Source: Erinaceus europaeus
Taxonomy: Eukaryota; Chordata; Mammalia; Eulipotyphla; Erinaceidae
Direction: 5' to 3'
DNA length: 64,000 nucleotides
Assembly (NCBI RefSeq): GCF_950295315.1
Contig: NC_080166.1
Location: forward strand, 99,267,141-99,331,140
Position numbers and translations under genes: made by a program. Position 1 is the stretch's first letter. Every line of letters starts with the position of its first letter. This document shows positions 56,428-64,000 of this stretch, one piece after another. Below the pieces are notes generated by a model. The model had not been told where the DNA came from, did not search any database, and was given only the letters and a program-made list of their open reading frames with translations.

Positions 56428-56670
56428 GGGAGTCAGGTGGTAGCGCATCGGGTTAAGAGCAGGTGATGCAAAGGGCAAGGACAGCATAAGGATCCCGGTT
56501 TGAGCCCCCCCTCCCCACCTGCAGGGGAGTAGCTTCACAGGCGGTGAAGCAGGTCTGCAGGTATCTATCTCTCTCTCCTCCCACTGTCTTCCCCTCCTCT
56601 CTCCATTTCTCTCTGTCCTATCCAATAACAATGACATCAATAACAATAATAACTATAACAATAAAAAAAA
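56428..56670 (+). mobile_element. Type A SINE
   Basis: GGGAGTCAGGTGGTAGCGC head, GATCCCGGTTTGAGCCC, GGCGGTGAAGCAGG, CT-rich block and AACAATAATAACTATAAC tail. Confidence 0.93.
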
Positions 56671-56674
56671 GTCT

Positions 56675-57525
56675 ATTATAAATGACTATCCTTAGGATTA
56701 TAGTGAAAACTCCCAGTCACAATTATGGACACTTTGAAAATCAGATTTTTGTTTGGTCATTTTGCTTTTCTTTTTTGATGAAATCGGAAACAAATACAAA
56801 TAAATCCTTCCAAAGAAAAGAGAGAGAATAGTTGTATAATAAGCTAATTTCAGGTCGCTGTTATATAGAATTCCATATCTAACCATGAATTATACACAGG
56901 ATGACTTCTTGTCCTCTAGCACTAGTGGGCAGCACTTTCTTCCCTCCCTTAAGCTATTCCTACCCCTCAGCCTCTGATTCACAGAGTGTAAGAACACTGC
57001 AAATCCACAGACACCGGTAACTACCCCTGTCAGTCATACCCATAGCACTGCTTCAAAACCATGCTTCTCTGGAACCCTATCAGTTCTGTGAGAAAAGGAC
57101 CACACCACCTCCTATCTAAAGTTTTTTATAACCCAAAATGCCACTTATTTAAAAAAGGGTAATACTATAAAGTAGGAATAATACATCTACCCACATCTGT
57201 CATTAGAGAAATGATTTGCCCATTAAATTTCTCTCAAAAGGACTGCTTCCTAGTAAAACACATTGGCTTCTCTATTCTTAGAAAAATAAAGACTTTGAAT
57301 TGTTTTCCAGATATTTTGATTGCATAGAAACTAGACAAAAGGCGTTTTATTTATTGACAAATCAGCCATCTCAGTTATGATTCAGCAAATATTATCTCTC
57401 AAATTGCTTTCAGCACATATACTTAAGTTTGTTTTTATGGATACAAGCCTAAAGCTACTTATTCAATTTATGCAATTAAGAACAGATATTGTTCTTGTAA
57501 AAAAGGAATTTGTTCCAGGAAAGCC
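56675..57525. other. Intronic sequence, no feature recognised
   Basis: No repeat recognised. Confidence 0.45.
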
Positions 57526-57528
57526 AGG

Positions 57529-57675
57529 TAATGGTGGAGGTGACATCACGGCTGCTGTCAGACAAAGTCCAACCAAGCCAGGACTGAACTGAAATTATTC
57601 ATTCTTTTTGTATAATGGCGGAGAGGACATCATGTCTGTTGCCAGACTAAGTCCGAACAGACTGGAACCTACTGC
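57529..57675 (+). repeat. 83-bp imperfect tandem duplication
   Basis: taatggtggaggtgacatca (57529) and taatggcggagaggacatca (57612) start two related ~60-base segments that continue with GTC(A/T)GAC and AAGTCC. It may belong to an LTR-type element. Confidence 0.75.
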
Positions 57676-58017
57676 AGAGTGGGAAGTTCTTGACTAACCA
57701 AAACTATTTGTTTTTTAACTACATTGATAATTTGAGGACTTATTGGCTATATTGCAAGCACACAAATATTACCTGGGGACAATAGAAAGGGGTCTCCAGG
57801 GGAAGTACATAGTGACAGCAATTATGGCAGTGAGTGTGACAAGACTAAAAATGGCCTAAGAGCAGAAGCTGCTGTACCCACTGAAAGACTTTCAGAAAAG
57901 GAGCTACTTATCACCACTACAGCTTCTCAATCAGCTGGACTCAGACCAAAAGCCAGAACTACAGGTGGCTTATAGTGTGAGTGACAGACTGTTATCTTCA
58001 TCTAGTTATAAAAAGCT

Positions 58018-58300
58018 CAGGAATCAGCCAGTAGTGCAGCAGGTTAAGTGCACGTGGCGCAAAGTGCAAGGACCGGCAGTGAAGCAGGTCTGCAGGTGTC
58101 TTTCTCTCCCCCTCTCTGTCTTCCCCTCCTCTCTCCATTTCTCTCTGTCCTACCCAATGACAGCAACAACAACAACAATAATAATGAACACAACAATGAT
58201 GGAACAACAAGGGCAACAAAAGGGGAAAAAATCTCCAGGAGCAGTGGATTCGTGGAGCAGGCACCAAGCCCCGGCAATAACCCTGGAGGAAAAAAAAAAA
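58018..58300 (+). mobile_element. Type A SINE with internal deletion
   Basis: The head to GCAAGGACCGG joins directly to CAGTGAAGCAGGTC, so the B-box stretch is missing. The CT block and GGAGCAGTGGATTCGTGGAGC end are present. Confidence 0.9.
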
Positions 58301-58359
58301 GGCTCTATTGTTTACCCTCACTCACAAACCCCCTGCTTCTACTTATAGGCATCCATGAT

Positions 58360-59160
58360 GAATATAAAGGTTGTGTAGTTAAATAGCTAATGTTAGGATA
58401 TATGGGGAGAAGTTAGAAAACTTTCATATAGCTAAAAGTTAGTGAACTTTCACTTATGTAAAGGTTAGCCAGAAGAGAGTCCCCATAGTGTGTACTTACT
58501 TCACAGCAGAAGATTTCTTTAGGTAGACAGCCTACTATGATCTAGTTAGACCCATCCAAGAATGGGTTAAGAAAAGCTATTAGATTTAGCTCCAGAGAAG
58601 AATGTTTATTCATATAGAAGGTCAGAACAGGGAGATGGTCAAAACACAGATGGTCATTTCAAGGGAACTTTCAAGGGAAAATTTAGACTACTCCCGACCA
58701 AGGAAACTTTCAAGGGTAGATTTAGACTACCCAGACCCAGGAAACTTTCAAGGGTAGACTTAGGATATACCAGACCCAAGAAACTTTCAATGGGAGATCA
58801 GGATGCCCCAGACCTAGGGAACTTTCTAAGGAAAACATACCTATAATAATAATGATGATGTTTAAGGTTATTTTTTATGTTAATAAAAACAATTATACAT
58901 TATATCATCTGTATCCTTGATGTTAATGAAAGTCATCTTACATAATGTCAACTATATCCGGGCAAAAAGTATTTAAATAATAAACCTCTGCAGACAGAGG
59001 ACAGAGATGCCTCTCTCCTGCACCTGAAGCAGCTGACGTGTCTCTCACTTCATTCATCTCGCCGACTCCCCCTTTCCTTCAGGGACTCTTAATTACTTTC
59101 TCTGGGGCTGGCTCCCAGCAAGGCAATTTCTTCTAAATTTGCCTTCCTTCTCATAGTCTT
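58360..59160 (+). mobile_element. Candidate LTR with tandem enhancer-like repeats
   Basis: Has five 38-39-bp repeats (58655-58835), then an A/T-rich box (TATTTAAATAATAAACC, about 58968-58985) and AATAAA. A GC-richer downstream part ends near CTTCCTTCTCA, in the arrangement of U3, R and U5. I found no clear target duplication and the ends are estimates. No retroviral gene is adjacent. Confidence 0.5.
58655..58835 (+). repeat. Five tandem 38-39-bp repeats with GG(A/G)AACTTTC core
   Basis: Core positions are 58663, 58702, 58740, 58779 and 58817. Each unit carries GGRAACTTTC (AGAAACTTTC in the fourth), close to NF-kappa-B-type half sites, and most have ...GACCCA... before the next core. The spacing is regular. 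Confidence 0.92.
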
Positions 59161-59539
59161 TAAATAAAACTTGATGTTACCAATGGGAGAAAATTATAAT
59201 TTATTATAGCAAATCATATTTAAGGAAGGACCTACCTTTTTACTGTTATGATTAGTATTTAAACTAAAAAAAATGTACTAGGCATAGCAAGTATAATTTA
59301 TTAAATAGAAAAGAACAAAAGTTAATATAAAATTACCTGACACTTTGATATAGTCCTGTGTATTTTTTATATTTCTGCTACTCAGATGTCACCAATCCTT
59401 TGTCAATATTAACACAATTCTTCAGCAGTCTAAATCCTGTTAAAAGTCTATATTTTCCAGGTTTATGTACTTCTACCAACTTTTTAACTTAATGTGCCAT
59501 ATCCTGGTCATTGAAGAATCTGTGAAATGTTTATATCCT

Positions 59540-60160
59540 GCCACCTTCCAGACATCATTTTGCAGACACTATCATGATTCTATCCTGACTTCTCTGGGAA
59601 CACAACTCACCAATGTGTCCTGGAACCTTGCCTCTCCAGACCTCTAACTTCACCAGGGAAAGACAGAAACAGACTAGGGGTGAGGAGTGGGGGAGGCGGA
59701 TTGGACTGACATGCCAATGCCCGTGTCCTGTGGAGAAACAACTACAGAAGCCAGAACTCCTACTTTTTGCACCAAAAAAAAAAAAAAGTTTTGATCTATA
59801 CTCCCAGGGAGGGAGAAATGAAAGGAGAAAGAGGATTAAGAGGGCTCTAAACTCCACCTCCATCAGGACCCAGAGAGAGAGGAGGAAGAAGAAGGGAGGG
59901 ACATTTGGATATAGGAATAGGGTTATGTGTGGCTTGGAGGGGAAGAGAGGACTAGACCTGGAAGAAAAAGGGGAAAACTGTGTACAAATGTAGATAGTTG
60001 TAGAGATGATAGTTAACCCATGTCTGTTACCTTAGAAAAACTGCTGTTGCTTGCAATGAAGGGACTATGGGTTCAGAACTCTGGTGGTGGAAGTATACCC
60101 CATTTTAACATGTAATTTTACAAATCAATATTAAATCACTAATAAATTTTTTAAAAAATA
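59540..60160 (+). mobile_element. Variant L1 3'-UTR copy, plus strand
   Basis: CATTTTGCAGACACTATCATG, CAATGTGTCCTGGAACCTTG, AGAAGCCAGAACTCCTAC, CATCAGGACCCAGAGAG and ACTCTGGTGGTGG. The same variant as 24575-25285. Confidence 0.88.
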
Positions 60161-60394
60161 ATCTGTGAAATGTTTGCTGCAATATCTTTGAAGACAGACA
60201 GAAATGCTTAACTAAGATCCATTTTGTACCTACACTAGTAATTCCTAGTGCTCTGACTAATATTGTCCACACTCTTAATCAGAACAATTATATTTGTTTT
60301 CTCATGATCTTCATAGTCTTACTTGAAGGGATTTTGTTTTCACACTAAAAAATGAGCAATCATAATTAAGTTTCACTATTTAAAAATGTCTAGT

Positions 60395-60520
60395 GTAGTG
60401 CAGGGGGAATAACAAAATAGTTATTCAAAAAGACTTTCATGCCTAAAGTTCCAAAGTCCCAGGGTTAGTTCCCTATACCACACTATAAGCCAGAGCCAAA
60501 CAGTGTTCTGGTTAATATAT
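60395..60520 (+). mobile_element. Type F SINE
   Basis: GGGGGAATAACAAAATAG head-like, CCAGGGTTAGTTCCC B-box and AGCCAAACAGTGTTCTGG. It ends in an (AT)n run. Confidence 0.7.
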
Positions 60521-60524
60521 ATAT

Positions 60525-60660
60525 ATATTTAGTCAGCAGCTTGAGGTGATGCAGTAGTAAAGTTTGAGGTCTGGAGTTTAATCCCCAGATTTTTACAGAG
60601 TGGTGTTTTTTTTTTTCCCCTCCTTCTCACTAATAAATAGATAAATATCTAAAAAGAAGA
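60525..60660 (+). mobile_element. Type C SINE
   Basis: AGCTTGAGGTGATGCAGTAG head, GGAGTTTAATCCCCAG B-box, TCTCACTAATAAATAG tail. Confidence 0.75.
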
Positions 60661-60804
60661 ACTTTTTTTCAGAGTTTAAACAAACGGGAATTTTAATACA
60701 TCACGGTACAGCAGTACAGAATGGTATTATTTAGGTACAGCAAAATAAGCAAAGAGGCAAATATTAGCTAGTCATTAGTGCCAGAGGGGTGTAAGTCTTT
60801 TTTT

Positions 60805-61015
60805 CTTTTATAAAAAGGAAACACTGACAAAACCATAGGATAAGAGGGGTATAACTCCACACAGTTCCCACCACCAGAACTGTAACCCATCCCCTTCCTT
60901 CATAGCTTTCCTTAACCCTCTGGGAGCATGAACCCAAGGTCATTGTGGGTTGCAGAAGGTGGAAGGTCTGGCTTCTGTAATTGCTTCCCTGATGAACATG
61001 GGCATTGACTGGTTG
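60805..61015 (-). mobile_element. L1 3'-UTR end, minus strand
   Basis: GGATAAGAGGGGTATAACTCC, TTCCCACCACCAGAAC and GGCTTCTGTAATTGCTTCCC are the reverse complement of the UTR's last 200 bp. Confidence 0.92.
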
Positions 61016-61179
61016 AAGAACTTTAAAAAAAAAAAAAGCTTTAGTAATTCTTTTATACTCAAGTTTTAAGTCTAGTTCATGTTATCACGTTTTCAAGCAT
61101 ATGATCTAAAATTCTCATCACCAACTCCTTGTTCTTTGAATGGCTGATTCACTGTCCTTTTAACTATAACCTTTATACA

Positions 61180-61510
61180 GGGAGTGGGGCGGTAGAGCAG
61201 CAGGTTAAGCGCACGTGGTGCAAAGCGCAAGGACCTGTGTGAGGATTCTAGTTCAAGACCCCGGCTCCCCACCTGCAGGGGAGTCGCTTCACGGGCGGTG
61301 AAGTATATCTGCAGGTGTCTTTCTTTCCCCTCCTCTCTCCATTTCTCTCTGTCCTATCCAACAACAATGACAGCAATAAAAACAATAATAATAACTACAA
61401 CAACGATAAAACAACCAGGGCAACAAAAGGGGGAAAAATAGCCTCTAGGGACAGTGGATTCATGGTGCAGGCACCGAGTCCCAGCAATAACCCTTGAGGC
61501 AAGAAAAAAA
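61180..61510 (+). mobile_element. Type A SINE, full length
   Basis: GGGAGTGGGGCGGTAGAGC head, CACCTGCAGGGGAGTCGC, CT block, ACAACGATAAAAC tail, GGACAGTGGATTCATGGTGC and GCACCGAGTCCCAGC end. Confidence 0.94.
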
Positions 61511-61689
61511 AAACTTTATATACACATCACACACACTATCATTTTTATAAAAAAGTCATTACATTGCTTGCTGTGTGTGGTAAGTCTTCTGGTTCATAAA
61601 TGTACAAATCTTTCCTTAAAAAGGTATACTGGTTAGTTTTCTTCTAAAAATTTCATATGATAAACCCCATGACAAAAAAAGGAAAACTG

Positions 61690-62020
61690 GGAGTCGGGCG
61701 GTGGTGCAGCGGGTTAAGCGCCCACAGCGCAAAGCGCCCACAGCGCAAAGAGCAAAGGCCGGTGTAGGGAACCCGGCCCCCGCAACCTGCAGAAGGTCAC
61801 TTTGCAAGTGGTAAAGCAAGTCTGCAGGTGTCTTTCTCTCCTCCTCTTTGTCTTTCCCTCCTCTCTCCACTTCTCTTTGTCCTACCCAACAACAACAACT
61901 ATGCAACAATAACAACTACAACAAGCACAAGGGCAAAAAAATGGGAAAAATGGCCTCCAGGAGCAGTGAATTCGTAGTACAGGCACTGAGCCCCAGCAAT
62001 AATCCTGAAGGCAAAAGAAA
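61690..62020 (+). mobile_element. Type A SINE, head with a 16-bp duplication
   Basis: GGGAGTCGGGCGGTGGTGC head. The segment CGCCCACAGCGCAAAG appears twice in a row (about 61718-61750). CT block and GGAGCAGTGAATTCGTAG end are present. Confidence 0.92.
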
Positions 62021-62082
62021 GAGGAAAACTTGTTTCCTAAGATACAGTCTGATGTTTCACAATTTCTACAAAAAAGTCAAAT

Positions 62083-62375
62083 CTGGGGCCAGGCAGTGGT
62101 ATATCTAGTTAAGCTCACATAGTACTTAGCACAAGGACCAGAGTTCCTGCTCCCCATCTGCAAGGGGGACACTTCATCTGCTGCAAAGCAGGTCTTTAGG
62201 AGTCTATCTTTTTCTCTTCCTCTTTTTCTCCCACTTCCCTCTCAATTTCTCTCTGTCCTATTGAATAAAATTTAACTAAGTTAAAAAATGAAAAACTGGC
62301 CACTAGAAGCTGTGGATTCACAGTGCAGGCACTGAACCACAGCAATAACCCTGGAGGCAAAAAAAGTCAATTCAT
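62083..62375 (+). mobile_element. Type A-like SINE, diverged
   Basis: GGGGCCAGGCAGTGGTATATC head, CAAGGACCAGAGTTCCTGC, CTCTCAATTTCTCTCTGTC block and GTGGATTCACAGTGCAGGC end. Confidence 0.85.
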
Positions 62376-63310
62376 CATGAACTAAATTTTAACTCAACTT
62401 AAGTTTTATTCTGATTTATTATATTTATTTTATTTAATAAATATAATATTAAAATTTAATCAGCTTTGTGATTTAGTTATGTATGAAAACAAAGCACAAA
62501 TAAATAGAATGATATTCATATACTTATTAAATAAGAACACTAACAGAAGTTATATTTCAAGCATTAAATTTGCTTGTAAAGCAGTGTAATCTAGTTATTC
62601 TAACTCTAATTTTATACAGAATATCTCATTATTTGTGAAATAAAAAATAAATTATTTTATTGTAGTAATAAAGAATTTTACAAAGGAGGTGACTAAAATA
62701 AGAAAAAGTTCATCAATTTTCTGATATGCCTTGTGATTTTACAACTCATTAATTTTATTTCAGAGTATATTGCTTTAACTAAGGTTAAGTTTTGATATTA
62801 GCTGGCCTTTAAATATTCCATAAATATTTCCTATTTTTACTATTTATCAGATTTTTCTGCACTTTGACAAATCTCACTGGTATTCTTGTGAAACTTATAT
62901 GAGGTTGCAAGGGGAAAATTAGACCAAAATTTCTTCAAGTCATATATTTAAAATAATCCTTTAAGTACCCAGAAAAAAGCCATGAGATTTTATGTAGCAG
63001 AATACTCCAATGCAATCATTCTCACTGAAGCCCAAGCATGGATCAGAATACTGGAGGACCAAGAAGAATCCCAGTAGGACACCTATTTCCAAGAATCATT
63101 TCACTAATGCAGTAGTTCCCCAAGTTCAACTCAGTATATAGACTCCAGGATGCACTCAGAAACAAGTTTCAAAGGCTAGGAAAAGTGAAAATGTTTGCTA
63201 TTTACCAGAACAATATGCAAAGAAGAAGAAAGAAATCTGGTCACATTTTCTAGGATAATGGTGAAAAGCAAATTATATAACAAAATGCTTTATTAGTATC
63301 TGAATTCACA
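62376..63310. other. Intron adjacent to GPC5 exon 2, no feature recognised
   Basis: AT-rich. No repeats recognised in the ~0.9 kb flanking the donor. Confidence 0.5.
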
Positions 63311-63314
63311 ATAC

Positions 63315-63320
63315 ACTTAC
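63315..63320 (-). promoter_or_regulatory. Splice donor after GPC5 exon 2
   Basis: On the minus strand the exon end CAAG is followed directly by GTAAGT, a near-consensus 5' splice site. This fixes the exon's 3' boundary at 63321. Confidence 0.9.
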
Positions 63321-63482
63321 CTTGGAAAGCAGCTGCATTTCGAGATATTAGGAACTTTAATGTAGAGCTGGACGTTTGAAGCACCTGCTGCATATCTTGG
63401 CGAGCTGCAACTTGGAATCTTTCCTCCATCTTCCTCGTGCAACATGTAGGTTTTTGGGATGTGCAAACCTGAAGATCAGGTC
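63321..63482 (-). CDS. GPC5: Glypican-5, exon 2 (partial CDS)
   Basis: Read on the minus strand, this 162-bp exon encodes 54 residues beginning GPDLQVC and ending AAFQ, in phase 1 at both ends. It contains the [10 protein letters not shown] and [19 protein letters not shown] blocks typical of the N-terminal glypican core, with three cysteines (one in LQVC, a CC pair in TCC) that pair in the folded domain. Compared from memory, the spelling fits GPC5 better than GPC3, where the same region reads differently. Glypican-5 is a GPI-anchored cell-surface heparan sulfate proteoglycan that modulates Hedgehog, Wnt and FGF signalling. The exon is flanked by an AG acceptor (complement of 63483-63484) behind an AT-rich tract, and by a GTAAGT donor. 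There is no stop or frameshift. Exon 1 lies beyond the right edge and exon 3 is not in the window. I am sure of the glypican family and nearly sure of the paralogue. Confidence 0.93.
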
Positions 63483-63505
63483 CTAGAATACATATAATAT
63501 TTTTC
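63483..63505 (-). promoter_or_regulatory. Splice acceptor before GPC5 exon 2
   Basis: The minus strand reads an AT-rich stretch ending TTCTAG directly before the exon's first base. The polypyrimidine tract is weak, but the AG position gives the phase-1 start expected for the glypican reading frame. Confidence 0.85.
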
Positions 63506-63613
63506 AGAATAATTACCCATTTATTTTGCAAACAATACATGCAGCAGGCCAGGCATTATTCAAACAGCATCACATATGGGGGTTCATGTTCTATGTGAGC
63601 CACAGACTTTCTA

Positions 63614-63637
<24 letters not shown>
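63614..63637 (+). repeat. (TA)n microsatellite
   Basis: About 11 TA units at the tail end of the adjacent minus-strand SINE. Confidence 0.9.
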
Positions 63638-63644
<7 letters not shown>

Positions 63645-63835
63645 TTATTGCATAGAGATAGAGAGAAATTGGAAAGAGAGGGAAAGATAGAGAGGGAGAG
63701 AAACAGAGAGACACATGCAGCCCTGCTTCACCACTCGTGAAGCTTTTCCCCTGCAGGTGGGGACCAGGGGCTTGAACCAGGGTCCTTGTGCACTGTAATG
63801 TGTGTGCTCAATCAGGTGCACCACTGCCAGCCCCT
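63638..63835 (-). mobile_element. Type B SINE, full length
   Basis: The reverse complement has GGGGCTGGCAGTGGTGCACC, CCCTGGTTCAAGCCCC and GAGTGGTGAAGCAGGGC. The flanks gcc(a/t)agactttct match on both sides. Confidence 0.93.
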
Positions 63836-64000
63836 GCCATAGACTTTCTGTGCTATAGCAAAAAAGTTATCTATTGTATATTAACCCAAAATGAAACAAG
63901 CTATTGTCAGCCTAACTCTTTATCTTGTCAGCAAACAAAATATGTATGTACATACACACATCCACAAGCACACACCAGTACAGACTCAGAATAGTTGCCT

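Larger units (their letters stand above)
1..63320 (-). other. GPC5: GPC5 intron 2 (partial)
   Basis: Everything downstream of the exon 2 donor on the minus strand appears intronic. No piece of the large next glypican exon (the ETLETL... region) is seen in any frame, so the intron exceeds 63 kb here. This agrees with the known very large introns of GPC5. The content is mostly transposon-derived. Confidence 0.8.
63483..64000 (-). other. GPC5: GPC5 intron 1 (partial)
   Basis: Sequence upstream of exon 2 on the minus strand. It holds a (TA)n run and a type-B SINE, with nothing coding. Confidence 0.8.

Noticed and set aside
58655..58835. CRISPR-like array (regular repeats)
   Set aside because: Repeat units abut with no unique spacers, and the genome is mammalian. 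This is a tandem enhancer-like minisatellite.

Overview
The window is a stretch of a mammalian nuclear genome, almost certainly a hedgehog (Erinaceus or a close relative). Three things point there. It carries dense tRNA-derived SINEs of the hedgehog (ERI-like) type. It carries many 5'-truncated LINE-1 copies that share an unusually long 3' UTR. It also holds three copies of a non-LTR retrotransposon that I match, from memory, to the Vingi clade reported from hedgehogs. None of these names was checked against a database.

The one host coding segment I can name is a single exon of glypican-5 (GPC5, exon 2) on the minus strand at 63321-63482, with a good acceptor and donor. Positions 63483-64000 are therefore intron 1. 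Everything below 63321 reads as GPC5 intron 2, which does not end within the window: no exon 3 is visible. The only other protein-like piece outside transposons is a 300-base exon-like or retropseudogene-like block on the minus strand at 50672-50971, with one frameshift, which I could not identify.

Layout: 1-4820 is one minus-strand L1 (3' UTR and ORF2) broken by a plus-strand Vingi insertion and by a SINE. 4821-5450 is a SINE fragment split by a solo LTR with a 6-bp target duplication. 5.5-12.4 kb is intron with SINEs, a MER5-like fossil, microsatellites and a 200-N gap. 12.45-14.3 kb is an L1 of a different, short-UTR type. 15-20.4 kb has L1 3'-UTR pieces, including a twin-primed (inverted) L1. 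22.5-27 kb has more L1 UTR copies, SINEs and an LTR-like block. 27109-32710 is a four-level nest (L1 UTR > SINE > L1 > Vingi), with target-site duplications visible at every level. 32.8-40.3 kb is old L1 and SINE material. 42-48.2 kb is L1 UTR, SINEs, an MIR, a third Vingi and an MLT1-like LTR. 48578-49108 is a long inverted repeat with a 57-bp loop. 49-64 kb has SINEs, an L2-like relic, L1 UTRs, a candidate LTR with five 38-39-bp repeats, and the GPC5 exon.

There are no operons, CRISPR arrays, rRNA genes or functional tRNA genes. Function in this window means one exon plus a transposon-filled intron. Most of the interest lies in insertion chronology, the Vingi copies and the palindrome. Boundaries of older repeats are approximate to about 10-30 bases.
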